The notes under the pieces were generated by a model, which saw nothing but the letters and a program-made list of their open reading frames with translations, did not search any database and was not told the DNA's origin. A program made the translations under genes and the position numbers. From the NCBI GenBank assembly GCA_002422725.1, contig DITE01000008.1, positions 1 to 64,000 of the forward strand: 64,000 nucleotides of DNA, in the 5' to 3' direction. Each line of letters opens with the position of its first letter. Position 1 is the stretch's first letter. Source of the stretch: Bacteroidales bacterium UBA6192. Lineage in GTDB: Bacteria > Bacteroidota > Bacteroidia > Bacteroidales > F082. This document shows, in pieces, positions 34,086-43,594 of the stretch.

Positions 34086-35105
34086 TTAAAACCTCACTAC
34101 CGTCCCTCCCCATGAGAATCCCACACCAAAACCAGCCAGCAAAACCAGACTGTCTTTTTGTATCAGATTCTTCTCCAAGGCATTGTGAATAGCAAAGGGA
34201 ATTGTCGATGCCACAGTATTGCCAGTTTCAGACAAGTATATGTGGTTTTTAGCAGGGTCGAGCTTCAGTTTTTTTGCTATGGTCTCAAGAATTACCCTGT
34301 TGGCCTGGTGAAAAATAAACATATTGACCTGTTCAAAGTTCAGCGAGTTTTTATCAAGCACCTGATAAACGAGCTCGGGTGCTTTATTAACCGAAAACTG
34401 AAATACTGCTGAACCATTCATATGGAAACAGGCATGATTGCGCACATTGCCATAATTATCGCTGAAATCGGGCTCAGCAAACTCGATCAGGGGGTATCTT
34501 TCGCGTCCATTTCTGATGATGATATCCTCAAAATGTGATCCATCCGTACCAAAAACAAAATTCCCAATGCCAGTGTCATCACCCATAGCCGCACTGATCA
34601 TGCTGGCGGTAGCTCCATCGCCAAAAATGGCCCTGTTGCTTTTATCTGCCGGATGAATGGTATTGGTTATGGCCTCGGCGGTAAGCAAAAGTACATTTCT
34701 GGCTGTTCCGCTGACGATCAGTCCTTTGGCCAGATTAAGTCCGTAAAGATAACCGGTACAACCCTGGTTAAAATCAAATGCTCCACAATGTTGCGATAGT
34801 CCCAGCCTGTTTTGAAGCACACATGCCGAAGCAGGGGTTATATAATCGCCACCTGCCGAACAAAATATAATAAAATCGGTTTCGCCTTTAAGCTCAGGAT
34901 GTTTTTGATATAGGTTCTGTGCAGCAGCAAATGCCATGTCAGCAGCTGTTTCGCCTTTTTGGGCAATATGCCGTTTTTCAACACCGGTTAAGCGTGTTAG
35001 TTCCCTGAGTTTTAGTTCAGGAAACTGAAGCTGCAACAACTCATTGGTCATCACCTTTTTAGGAAGGTAGGTTTCGATGGCAGAAATTTTAACTGAAGAC
35101 ATCAT
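34086..35105 (-). CDS. 3-oxoacyl-ACP synthase III family protein (KASIII/FabH-like)
   Basis: A 339-residue thiolase-fold condensing enzyme. The full catalytic triad is present: Cys116 in DFNQGCTGY, His266 in FIFHQAN and Asn296 in SETGNTVAST. These enzymes join an acyl-CoA to malonyl-ACP to start fatty-acid or related chains. The sequence departs from housekeeping FabH at the start (KISAIETYLPKKVMTNELL), closer to KASIII-like enzymes of secondary or surface-lipid pathways. It is the last gene of a five-gene operon and follows the TMTC-like gene by nine bases. No acyl carrier protein or second ketosynthase gene is adjacent, so its pathway is unclear. Confidence 0.9.
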   Translation of the reverse strand: MMSSVKISAIETYLPKKVMTNELLQLQFPELKLRELTRLTGVEKRHIAQKGETAADMAFAAAQNLYQKHPELKGETDFIIFCSAGGDYITPASACVLQNRLGLSQHCGAFDFNQGCTGYLYGLNLAKGLIVSGTARNVLLLTAEAITNTIHPADKSNRAIFGDGATASMISAAMGDDTGIGNFVFGTDGSHFEDIIIRNGRERYPLIEFAEPDFSDNYGNVRNHACFHMNGSAVFQFSVNKAPELVYQVLDKNSLNFEQVNMFIFHQANRVILETIAKKLKLDPAKNHIYLSETGNTVASTIPFAIHNALEKNLIQKDSLVLLAGFGVGFSWGGTVVRF

Positions 35106-35114
35106 GGTAGTGTA

Positions 35115-37205
35115 TCAGTTTTTTGTTTTCTGAACAGCTGACTGATAGAAGGCGGCTTTCTCTCTGTCACCTTGTCCGGCGAAATAATCGGCCAGAAGCT
35201 TAGCCACTTCAGGTCGGGGCATTTTTTCAAACGAAATGGCAAAATACCGCATTGCCTCCGCGGTGTCGCCGTTTATATAGTAATAATTACCAAGGTTCAC
35301 ATAAGGCAATTCCGAAATGGGATCGATTTCAGTGATTTTCATATTTTCACGGATTGCTTCTTCGAGCTGTCCATGTTGAAACAATGCATTGGCAAGACGC
35401 GAACGGGTGTTGACCGCCTCTGGCGATATTTCTATTGATTTCCGGTAATAAAATATTGACGAGTCAGTCAGCTGAAGTTGGTCGAACGCATATCCGATAT
35501 TGAATAAAGCCGCATCAAAATCAGGCTTAAATTTCAGTGCCTTTTTGAAAAGATCAATTGCCCGGTAAAATTCTTTTTCTCCCGATTCAAACTCCTCTCT
35601 GGCCTTGAGGCTGTCACCCTTGTTATAAAGACTATTAGAGCGCAACATACTTTGAGATGCATGTATTTTTGAGCTGATCAGTCCCAGATTGTTCCACGAC
35701 GACCAATGAGTCGAATCAATCGTAAGAGCTTGTTTATAGTGAATTGTTGCCCTTTCGATCAAGGGTAGGATAAATTTATAAGGATTTACAGGTTTTGACA
35801 ACTCGGCATTAACCTGTTTCATCAGTTCGTTTGCATACAAATCGTTGGCTTTTACCGAATTGCTTAACTTTCTGATGTCGGCTCGTGTCAGGGTGAGCTG
35901 CGATCGCCACTCACTGTTTCTATTTATCGTCAGATAACCATACGGTACAACAATGACCATTCCGATCAGGATGATAAGGGCCAGGGTTGATTTGCTGGTT
36001 GATGGCATCCTCACATTCAATCTGCTTATTTTGCCGATGGCAAACGCGAGCAGTGCCGCAAAAGATATAGAGGAAAAGAAAAGAAACCTTTCGCCCACTA
36101 TACCCGGCACAGGGAAAACTATGTTGGAATACATAGCTATGTTGACAAAATAAAACAGAATGAAAAACGACAAGACCGATTTTTTCATGAATCCTTTGAT
36201 GGCCCAATACAACAGGAACAGGTGAAATACCAGTGACAGCCATACCAACGGATCGGCCCAGTTGGTCAGCGGTATCATATTGTAGCCATAATAATACCGC
36301 ATCGGAAATGGTATCAGCAGCAATTTCACATAGTATAATAATATGTATAGTGCTGTTGCCATTCGGACAAAGAAATTCTCTTCAACAAAAAGCGGATTCT
36401 CCATGAGCCTGAAATTCCGGTTCATTTCGGGAAGTAACATACGGGGCACAAGAACGGCAGCAATGAGTACAACGACACCAAAAATGATGACAGTTTTAAT
36501 TTGTCGGGGTTTAGCCGGGGTAAAAAAGAAAAGAACCAATGGAAAAATGGCCAGCTGTGCAATGGCTGTTTCTTTGGACAGCAAGGCAAGCAAATAGTAA
36601 ACCAGACCCAAAATAAGCCCTTTGGCTTTTTCGGTTTCGGCCCAGGTCACCAGACTGCTGATGGCTAATATGGAGAAAATAAACTCAAAGAGTATCTCTC
36701 TGTTTTTCAGGCTGGCAACAACCTCGGTATGCATGGGATGTGCCAGAAAAAAGACGGTGATAAGAAAAGGAATCCAGGGGTTATAATTTTTTAACAGGCG
36801 GAGCAACAATTTATACAACAGCATTACAGCAAACAAATAAAGCAAAACATTAATCAGGTGACTAATATTAGATCCATAAGCCAATTCTCCGGTAAACTGC
36901 TTTTCGATGGCAAAACTGATTTGTGCCACTGGTCGGTAGCCAAATGAGTTGCTTCTTTCGTTGGTATAGCGGCTGGTAAGTATCTCCGGAATACCACTGA
37001 ATCCTTTGTCGACACTTTCATTGTTTTCGACAACAAGATAATCATCGAGTGCATAATGATTTTTTATCGTATTGGCATAAAAACCGATGGATAGAAGTCC
37101 GATAAAAATGATGAACCACCATTTTTCAGGGATTACTATTCCTCGAGTGCCGGAAGGATGCTTAATATCTGATTTTTGTTTGATCTTTTTCTTCGTACTA
37201 CTCAT
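35115..37205 (-). CDS. TMTC-like GT-C membrane protein with C-terminal TPR repeats
   Basis: A 696-residue protein with about eleven membrane segments (residues 30-430) followed by a TPR domain (about 465-690, e.g. AIDLFKKALKFKPDFDAALFNIGYAFDQ in parts). The first loop has YALDDYLVV with the acidic pair Asp54-Asp55, and then FGYRPVAQISFAIE and AHPMHTEVVASLKNRE. This is the signature set of eukaryotic TMTC O-mannosyltransferases and their bacterial relatives (DUF1736). It probably glycosylates an exported protein from a polyprenyl-phosphate sugar, an inference from family membership. Its start overlaps the upstream hydrolase gene by eight bases. Confidence 0.85.
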   Translation of the reverse strand: MSSTKKKIKQKSDIKHPSGTRGIVIPEKWWFIIFIGLLSIGFYANTIKNHYALDDYLVVENNESVDKGFSGIPEILTSRYTNERSNSFGYRPVAQISFAIEKQFTGELAYGSNISHLINVLLYLFAVMLLYKLLLRLLKNYNPWIPFLITVFFLAHPMHTEVVASLKNREILFEFIFSILAISSLVTWAETEKAKGLILGLVYYLLALLSKETAIAQLAIFPLVLFFFTPAKPRQIKTVIIFGVVVLIAAVLVPRMLLPEMNRNFRLMENPLFVEENFFVRMATALYILLYYVKLLLIPFPMRYYYGYNMIPLTNWADPLVWLSLVFHLFLLYWAIKGFMKKSVLSFFILFYFVNIAMYSNIVFPVPGIVGERFLFFSSISFAALLAFAIGKISRLNVRMPSTSKSTLALIILIGMVIVVPYGYLTINRNSEWRSQLTLTRADIRKLSNSVKANDLYANELMKQVNAELSKPVNPYKFILPLIERATIHYKQALTIDSTHWSSWNNLGLISSKIHASQSMLRSNSLYNKGDSLKAREEFESGEKEFYRAIDLFKKALKFKPDFDAALFNIGYAFDQLQLTDSSIFYYRKSIEISPEAVNTRSRLANALFQHGQLEEAIRENMKITEIDPISELPYVNLGNYYYINGDTAEAMRYFAISFEKMPRPEVAKLLADYFAGQGDREKAAFYQSAVQKTKN

Positions 37206-38025
37206 ACATATAATGGGTATTCTTCAACGTAAAACACTTTTCTGCAAAAGCTTCCAATGTGAGCCGGGTTACTTCAGGCGCTTCGGCAAATCCCATATGG
37301 CCAACCTTATCGATCATCAGCAATTCGGCATGGGCTGGTAAGCCAGCCTGAGCCATAATTTTAACGGCTGGCATACGGCTGTCACTTTTCCCAAGGATAA
37401 ACAAAACCGGACATTTTATCTGAGTTAACAGGTTGATATGACTCTCCCTGTCGCGCATGCCGCCAAGTGCTGCAATGATAGCTCTTTCGCTTTGTGAATG
37501 AGAGATATTATTAAGCCTGGCAACAATTTCAGGATGTGACCTGTGAAATGCCTGATCGTATAAACTATGGGTGAAGTTTTCCAGATATGCGGTCTTATCG
37601 GTGAGAACCTGCAGTATAGCTTTGTCGCGGTTTGCTGCTGCCTGTTCGTCATCAGCAGTTGCCTGCGAATGAAACAGCACGATTCCATCTACAAATTCGG
37701 GATAATCATTTACAAATGCCAGGGCCACGTAGCCTCCCATGGAGTGTCCTGCCAGCACACAGTGTTCAATGTTTTCTTCATCCAAAATGGCTTTTATTGC
37801 CATAGCCATTAAACCCATGCTATGGGTTTCGTTTAACATGGCTGATTGGCCAAAACCAGGCAGATCAAGGCTGATTACAGTAAACCTGGAGGATAGTTTT
37901 TGAACGAAATCGTCCCAAATACGGTGATCTTCCGGAAATCCATGTATCAAAACAAGGCAATCTCCTTTACCTTCAATCCTATACGCGATTTCTTTCTGGT
38001 CAATCAGGGCTTTTTTCATTGGCAA
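37198..38025 (-). CDS. Alpha/beta hydrolase
   Basis: A 275-residue cytoplasmic alpha/beta hydrolase. The oxyanion-hole motif LIHGFPEDH (residues 26-34), nucleophile elbow AGHSMGGYV with Ser95, acid Asp215 in LGKSDSRMP and His243 in KVGHMGFAE give a complete triad. The cap between about 125 and 195 is helical. Substrate unknown; the closest general types are esterases and C-C bond hydrolases. It lies five bases after the second M24B gene's stop and overlaps the TMTC-like gene by eight bases, so it is firmly within the operon. The start could be the second Met, two codons later. Confidence 0.9.
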   Translation of the reverse strand: MPMKKALIDQKEIAYRIEGKGDCLVLIHGFPEDHRIWDDFVQKLSSRFTVISLDLPGFGQSAMLNETHSMGLMAMAIKAILDEENIEHCVLAGHSMGGYVALAFVNDYPEFVDGIVLFHSQATADDEQAAANRDKAILQVLTDKTAYLENFTHSLYDQAFHRSHPEIVARLNNISHSQSERAIIAALGGMRDRESHINLLTQIKCPVLFILGKSDSRMPAVKIMAQAGLPAHAELLMIDKVGHMGFAEAPEVTRLTLEAFAEKCFTLKNTHYMYE

Positions 38026-38030
38026 AGGGT

Positions 38031-39452
38031 TTAATAGATACCAGGAAACCTCACCCAGTCGCGGCTTTGAGCTGCTGTTGCTTCCACATCGGCAATTGTT
38101 TTCGGGATTGGTTTTCCCAATATCCTGCTGCCTTGGCTGGTAACGAGCACATCATCTTCGATCCGGATGCCGCCAAAGTCCTTGAATGATTCAACTTTAT
38201 CATAATGAATGAATTCGGCAAATTTACCCTCTGCCCTGAACTTATCAATCAATGCAGGGATAAAATAGATACCAGGTTCGTTGGTCAGCACAAAGCCTGG
38301 TTTCAGGGTTTTTGCCAAACGCAGATAAGCCGTTCCGAACTGATCAGATCGCTTTGTATGCTCGTCGTAACCAACATGATTTTCGCCCAGTCCTTCAAGA
38401 TCATGAACGTCCATGCCCAGCATATGGCCAAGTCCGTGGGGAAAGAAAAGTGTGTGAGCACCGGCAGCAACGGCATCATCCGTATTGCCTTTCATCAGTC
38501 CGATGTTTTTAAGCCCTTCGGCAATGATTCGGGCTGCCATGAAGTGCATTTCGCGGTAGGCAATACCGGGACGGGTGGCCTGGATGGTTTCCACATTGGC
38601 TTTCAAGACGATTTCGTAGATATCTTTCTGGCGTTGATTGAATTTGCCACCGACAGGTATGGTGCGGGTGATGTCGCTTGAATAAAGTGAAGACAGTTCG
38701 GCCCCGGCATCAACCACAAGCATACGACCCTCTGTTAGCAGGTTCCCATGATAGTGGTTGTGCAGTGTCTGACCGTTTACGCTCAGGATAACCGGAAACG
38801 ACACCGGGCCACCATGAGAAAGTGCAATACCTTCGATAGTACCGGCAATTTCCTGTTCAACGAGTCCAGGTTTAGCCATTTTCATAGCCGTTGTATGCAT
38901 CAGCCAGGCCACATCAACAGCTTTTTCAATCTCAGCAATTTCCAGATCATCCTTAATCTCTTTCAGTTTCACAACAGCCTTGATCAGTTGCAGACTTGCC
39001 CCTGATTTTACTTCGTGTGCTGGAACACCCAGAAGTTTACCCAATTCGATCATGGTTTTGCCGCGATAAGGCGGAAGAAAATGGATTTCTCTTCCCTGAT
39101 TTTTTGCCTTAAACACACAATTAACCAGTTCGCTATAGGGCATTGTGCTTTGAATGCCCACTTCGGCAGCCTGATCCTTAACCGATGGCTGAACACCCAT
39201 CCAGATGATATCGTCGATGTCGAAATCGGTTCCGAAAAGAACTTCTTCTCCCGAATCAAAATCAATCATTCCGGCAAAACCGGGGTGGTGAATGCCGAAA
39301 AAATATGAAAAATGACTGTCCTGGCGATAATGATAGGTGTTAGCCGGGTAGTTGAATGAGGCTTCCTGGTTGGCTAAAAACAGCGCAACGCCCGAGTTGA
39401 TTTCGTTTTTGAGTTTCTTCCGTCGCTCGATGTAAACTTCTTTTGCAAACAT
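38031..39452 (-). CDS. M24B aminopeptidase P family protein (copy 2)
   Basis: A 473-residue cytoplasmic X-Pro aminopeptidase-like enzyme, which removes N-terminal residues preceding proline. An N-terminal creatinase-like domain is followed by the pita-bread catalytic domain. Dimetal ligands are all visible: Asp in LVVDAGAE, Asp in SSDITRTIP, His in HGLGHMLGMDVHD, Glu in TNEPGIYF and Glu in GGIRIEDDV. The C-terminus is longer than in the neighbouring copy by some 40 residues. It follows that copy by 30 bases. The two differ widely outside the metal motifs, so this is an old duplication or separate acquisition rather than a recent one. Confidence 0.93.
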   Translation of the reverse strand: MFAKEVYIERRKKLKNEINSGVALFLANQEASFNYPANTYHYRQDSHFSYFFGIHHPGFAGMIDFDSGEEVLFGTDFDIDDIIWMGVQPSVKDQAAEVGIQSTMPYSELVNCVFKAKNQGREIHFLPPYRGKTMIELGKLLGVPAHEVKSGASLQLIKAVVKLKEIKDDLEIAEIEKAVDVAWLMHTTAMKMAKPGLVEQEIAGTIEGIALSHGGPVSFPVILSVNGQTLHNHYHGNLLTEGRMLVVDAGAELSSLYSSDITRTIPVGGKFNQRQKDIYEIVLKANVETIQATRPGIAYREMHFMAARIIAEGLKNIGLMKGNTDDAVAAGAHTLFFPHGLGHMLGMDVHDLEGLGENHVGYDEHTKRSDQFGTAYLRLAKTLKPGFVLTNEPGIYFIPALIDKFRAEGKFAEFIHYDKVESFKDFGGIRIEDDVLVTSQGSRILGKPIPKTIADVEATAAQSRDWVRFPGIY

Positions 39453-39482
39453 GATGGATGATTTTATGGTTATTTTTTTCGA

Positions 39483-40775
39483 TTAATTATTCATAAATTG
39501 CTCAATTTCTGATGCTTCTATTGGTATATCAGCCATCAGGTCGATAGGTTCGGTTTCGGTGACTAAAATATCATTTTCGATGCGAATACCAATATTTTCT
39601 TCACGAATATACAAACCTGGTTCGCAAGTGAGTACCATTCCTGGAGCAAGTGGTTCAAACTTTGAACCCACATCGTGAACATCAAGCCCGATGTGGTGCG
39701 CTACACCGTGCATCAGGTAGCGGCGATAAAGCGGAAAGTCCGGGTTTTGATTGGATACATCCTGTTTTGTAAACAATCCGAGTGTAATCATTTCTTCCTC
39801 CATCAGTTTCCAGACTTCTCTGTTAATCTGCTCAATGGTGTTGCCGGGCACATAAAGTTTGACTGCTTTTCGGAAAACCCTTAACACAGCGTCGTAACAT
39901 TGCTTCTGCCTTTGGCTGAAGTGCCCGTTTACCGGGATTGTCCGGCTCAGGTCAGCTGAGTAGTTGGCATATTCGGCGCCAAAATCGAGTAAAAGCAGTT
40001 CATTGTCTTGCAATGGTTTATCATTGTCGTTATAATGCAGCACACAGCTATTTTTCCCTCCTGCAATGATAGGATAATATGCATGGCCGCTTGCCCTGTT
40101 AAGCACAAACTCGTGTTCTATTTCGGCCTGCACTTCAAATTCGTTCATGCCAGGGACTAGCTTTTTTAACACCCTTTTGAATGCTTTTGCAGTGATGTCG
40201 GATGCCGTCTTGATCAATTCGAGCTCTGTTTCCGATTTTATCACCCTGAGCTTTTCTAAAATTGGCGCTGCACGATGAAATTCGTGTAATGGAAATTTTT
40301 CTTTCATCGCCCGGGCGAACCTTAGATTTTTGTGCTCAACCTCTGAGTGATACTTTATATATTCGTTGTTGTTGAGGTATATTTTTCCGCAATATCCCGT
40401 AACTTCCTGCAAAACTGCATTAAACTGATCGTTGAACAAAATCCTTTCAATTCCGGATACAGACTTAGCCTTTTCAACCGATAGTTTTTCGCCTTCCCAT
40501 GTAGCCTTATGTGAATCATAAGATTCCACAAACAGTATTTCGCGGTAAGCCTGATTGGGGCAATCGGGAAAAAGCAGTAAGCAGGTATTATCCTGCTCTG
40601 TTCCGGTCAGATAGAAAAAATCAGATTGCTGCCTGAAGGGATAAAACTGGTCTCCGTTTCGGGGCATTAATTCAGCCGACACAAAGACAGCCATTGATCC
40701 GGCAGGTAGTTGCGAAACAAATCGTTTTCTGTTAAACTTAAACAGATTGTTATTCAGGGGCAAATAACGCATCAA
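39483..40775 (-). CDS. M24B aminopeptidase P family protein (copy 1)
   Basis: A 430-residue aminopeptidase P with an N-terminal AMP_N domain (RQQSDFFYLTGTEQDN) and the M24 catalytic domain. Metal ligands are Asp in LLLDFGAEY, Asp in SADLSRTIP, His in HGVAHHIGLDVHDVG, Glu in TCEPGLYI and Glu in IGIRIENDI. It is closer to the classical PepP layout than copy 2. It is the first gene of the five-gene minus-strand operon, with a -7 box 91 bases upstream in the divergent region shared with sdhC. The second Met (40772) may be the true start. Cytoplasmic, with a likely role in breakdown of proline-containing peptides. Confidence 0.94.
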   Translation of the reverse strand: MMRYLPLNNNLFKFNRKRFVSQLPAGSMAVFVSAELMPRNGDQFYPFRQQSDFFYLTGTEQDNTCLLLFPDCPNQAYREILFVESYDSHKATWEGEKLSVEKAKSVSGIERILFNDQFNAVLQEVTGYCGKIYLNNNEYIKYHSEVEHKNLRFARAMKEKFPLHEFHRAAPILEKLRVIKSETELELIKTASDITAKAFKRVLKKLVPGMNEFEVQAEIEHEFVLNRASGHAYYPIIAGGKNSCVLHYNDNDKPLQDNELLLLDFGAEYANYSADLSRTIPVNGHFSQRQKQCYDAVLRVFRKAVKLYVPGNTIEQINREVWKLMEEEMITLGLFTKQDVSNQNPDFPLYRRYLMHGVAHHIGLDVHDVGSKFEPLAPGMVLTCEPGLYIREENIGIRIENDILVTETEPIDLMADIPIEASEIEQFMNN

Positions 40776-40865
40776 TCAGAATTGGTTAAAGAAAAGTTAA
40801 AAAATCAGATGATTGAATGTGGGATTTCAATAGAATAAATCCATACATTTGTTAACTCATCCATG

Positions 40866-40873
40866 CAAAGGTA
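40866..40873 (-). promoter_or_regulatory. -7 promoter box for the M24B operon
   Basis: Reads TACCTTTG on the minus strand. It predicts a leader of about 84 bases before the first M24B gene. No TTG at -33. Confidence 0.4.
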
Positions 40874-40936
40874 TATTATTTCGTTATTTTTTGATCATTA
40901 TTTAGGTTCAATTGTTCTACTTGCAAAATTACTGTT

Positions 40937-41605
40937 ATGGGCAAAACACTTCAGTATTCTTCCATCACCAAGAAGATTATTATGTCGCTGGCCGGGCTTT
41001 TTCTGACCAGTTTCCTTGTGGTGCATTTGATAATCAATTTGTTGATTCTTTTTGACGACTCCAGGGAGTTGTTTAATCAGGCTGCACATTTTATGGCAAC
41101 CAATCCGTTGATTCAGATTTTTCAATGGGTTTTATTTGCCGGGTTTATCATTCACATCATTTTTGGTGTGGTGCTCCAGATTCAAAACTGGCTGGCACGC
41201 CCTGTGAGGTATGAAAAGAAAGGATCGTCGGAACAATCCTATTTTTCGAAGTTTATGATCCATACCGGTGCAATTGTGCTGATTTTTCTGGTGATTCACT
41301 TTGTTAACTTTTTTGTGAAGGCAAAGTTTGGTCATATTGAATCTATTTCATATGCATCAGGTACTTACGAGGATCTTGGCTGGTTGATCGTGGAGTTATT
41401 CAAGGACGGTGCCTATGTTGTGTTTTATGTTGTCGCGATACTGTTGCTGGGTTTCCATCTCGATCATGGCTTCCAGTCAGCATTCCAGTCACTTGGCCTT
41501 CAGCACAGCCGCTACACACCCTTTATCAAATTAGCCGGGACGTTGTTTTCGGCTTTGATTACCCTGGGATTCATCGCTATTCCACTAGTTATTTACTTTT
41601 CGTAA
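40937..41605 (+). CDS. sdhC: Succinate dehydrogenase/fumarate reductase cytochrome b subunit
   Basis: Membrane anchor of complex II, b558 type: five predicted helices in 222 residues, binding heme and quinone. The chain begins with SSITKKIIMSLAGLFL and has His residues in the helices for heme ligation, such as VVHLIINLL, IIHIIFG, VIHFVNFF and GFHLDHGFQSAF. Gene order C-A-B with no separate D subunit is the Bacteroidetes arrangement, where the complex often acts as fumarate reductase in anaerobes. It starts a three-gene operon and is six bases from sdhA. The divergent M24B operon shares the upstream region. Confidence 0.96.
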   Translation: MGKTLQYSSITKKIIMSLAGLFLTSFLVVHLIINLLILFDDSRELFNQAAHFMATNPLIQIFQWVLFAGFIIHIIFGVVLQIQNWLARPVRYEKKGSSEQSYFSKFMIHTGAIVLIFLVIHFVNFFVKAKFGHIESISYASGTYEDLGWLIVELFKDGAYVVFYVVAILLLGFHLDHGFQSAFQSLGLQHSRYTPFIKLAGTLFSALITLGFIAIPLVIYFS

Positions 41606-41611
41606 TAATAT

Positions 41612-43558
41612 ATGATTATGGTAAAGTTAGAAGCAAAAGTACCAAAAGGTCCATTGGCCGAAAAATGGACGAATTATAAGGCTCACCAGAATCTTGTAAA
41701 TCCTTCCAACAAGCGTAAGCTGGATATAATTGTTGTTGGCACAGGCCTTGCGGGTGCCTCAGCTGCTGCCAGTTTTGGCGAATTGGGGTTTAATGTAAAG
41801 GTTTTCTGTATCCACGACAGCCCCCGGCGCGCCCACAGTATTGCCGCTCAGGGAGGCATCAATGCAGCAAAGAATTATCCGAATGACGGGGACAGTATTT
41901 ACAGATTGTTTTACGACACCATAAAAGGGGGCGACTACCGTGCCCGCGAGTCAAATGTTTACCGTCTTGCTGAAGTCAGCAACAACATCATTGATCAGTG
42001 CGTGGCTCAGGGCGTTCCCTTTGCCCGCGAATATGGCGGCTTGCTCGATAACCGTTCTTTTGGTGGTGCGCAGGTTTCCCGCACTTTCTACGCTCGTGGT
42101 CAAACCGGGCAGCAACTGCTTCTCGGCGCCTACAGTGCCCTCAGCAAAGAAGTTGGCAAGGGTTCGGTACAGCTCTATACCCGGCGCGATCTCATGGATA
42201 TTGTGGTTGTTGATGGACGTGCCCGTGGCGTGATCATGCGCGATATCATCAGTGGCAAAATCGAAAAATATGCTGCACACGCTGTGGTTCTTGCCACAGG
42301 GGGCTATGGCAATGTGTTTTTTCTGTCGACAAACGCTATGGCATCAAACGGAAGTGCCATATGGAAAGCATACCGTAAAGGTGCCTTCTTTGGCAATCCA
42401 AGCTTTACCCAGATCCATCCAACCTGCATTCCGGTGCATGGCGATTATCAGTCGAAACTCACCCTGATGAGCGAAAGCCTCAGAAATGACGGCCGTATCT
42501 GGGTTCCAAAGTCGCTCGAGGATGCTGAAAAGATTCGGAAAGGTCAGTTAAAACCTGTTCAATTGCCCGAGGAAGCCCGCGATTATTACCTCGAACGCAG
42601 GTATCCTGCATTTGGCAATCTTGTTCCGCGCGATGTTGCATCCCGTGCCGCAAAAGAACGATGTGATGCCGGCCATGGCGTTGGGTCAACAGGTTTGGCA
42701 GTATATCTTGATTTTGCTGATTCAATCAAGCGTTTGGGCAAGCATGTGATCGAGGCGCGCTATGGAAACCTTTTTCAGATGTATGAAAAGATTACCGACG
42801 AAAACCCCTATGAAACACCCATGATGATCTACCCCGCAGTGCATTATACAATGGGTGGAATCTGGGTCGATTATGAACTGCAAACGACCATTCCCGGACT
42901 GTTTGCAGCCGGTGAAGCCAATTTCTCCGATCATGGTGCCAACAGGCTGGGTGCTTCTGCACTCATGCAGGGATTGTCGGACGGTTACTTTGTTTTGCCA
43001 TACACCATGCAGAATTACCTTGCTGATCAGATTGGCGTACCCAGATTCAAAACTGATGCACCTGAATTTGAACAGGCTGAAAAAGAAACCCGCGAACGGA
43101 TCAATAAGTTGCTCTCGATCAATGGTTCAAGTACTGTGGATACCTATCACCGTAAACTTGGATTTATCATGTGGGACTATGTTGGCATGGCACGCAATAA
43201 GGAAGGACTCCAGAAAGCGATTGCCATGATTCAGGAGCTCAGGGCCGATTTCTGGAAGAATGTAAAAGTAACGGGTACCTCCGAACAGGTTAATCCGGAA
43301 CTTGAAAAGGCTCTGCGCGTTGCCGATTTCCTGGAACTTGGCGAGTTGATGGCACGCGATGCTTTGATCAGAGAGGAATCCTGTGGCGGACATTTCAGGG
43401 AAGAATATCAAACCCCCGAAGGTGAAGCCCTCCGAAACGATACTGAATTTAACTTCGTGGCAGCCTGGGAGTTCACAGGCGAAAACAAAGAGCCTGCCTT
43501 GCACAAGGAACCACTTGTATTCGAGTTTATCGAAGTGAAACAGAGAAACTACAAATAA
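41612..43558 (+). CDS. sdhA: Succinate dehydrogenase/fumarate reductase flavoprotein subunit
   Basis: Catalytic FAD subunit that interconverts succinate and fumarate. The 648-residue product has the FAD-binding motif IIVVGTGLAGASAAAS (about residues 39-54). RRAHSIAAQGGIN with the covalent-FAD His sits near residue 75. SFTQIHPT and RLGASALMQGLSDG complete the active-site and flavin signatures. The second Met (41618) is a possible start. The length and the ALHKEPLVFEFIEV ending are typical of the Bacteroidetes form. It lies between the cytochrome b and iron-sulfur subunit genes. Whether the complex runs oxidatively or as fumarate reductase is not decided by sequence. Confidence 0.97.
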   Translation: MIMVKLEAKVPKGPLAEKWTNYKAHQNLVNPSNKRKLDIIVVGTGLAGASAAASFGELGFNVKVFCIHDSPRRAHSIAAQGGINAAKNYPNDGDSIYRLFYDTIKGGDYRARESNVYRLAEVSNNIIDQCVAQGVPFAREYGGLLDNRSFGGAQVSRTFYARGQTGQQLLLGAYSALSKEVGKGSVQLYTRRDLMDIVVVDGRARGVIMRDIISGKIEKYAAHAVVLATGGYGNVFFLSTNAMASNGSAIWKAYRKGAFFGNPSFTQIHPTCIPVHGDYQSKLTLMSESLRNDGRIWVPKSLEDAEKIRKGQLKPVQLPEEARDYYLERRYPAFGNLVPRDVASRAAKERCDAGHGVGSTGLAVYLDFADSIKRLGKHVIEARYGNLFQMYEKITDENPYETPMMIYPAVHYTMGGIWVDYELQTTIPGLFAAGEANFSDHGANRLGASALMQGLSDGYFVLPYTMQNYLADQIGVPRFKTDAPEFEQAEKETRERINKLLSINGSSTVDTYHRKLGFIMWDYVGMARNKEGLQKAIAMIQELRADFWKNVKVTGTSEQVNPELEKALRVADFLELGELMARDALIREESCGGHFREEYQTPEGEALRNDTEFNFVAAWEFTGENKEPALHKEPLVFEFIEVKQRNYK

Positions 43559-43594
43559 GTCTGGCATCGAATCACACTCAAAAACATTGTAATA

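Noticed and set aside
34086..40775. Aryl-polyene or polyketide gene cluster suggested by the KASIII
   Set aside because: No acyl carrier protein, second ketosynthase, dehydratase or ketoreductase is present.
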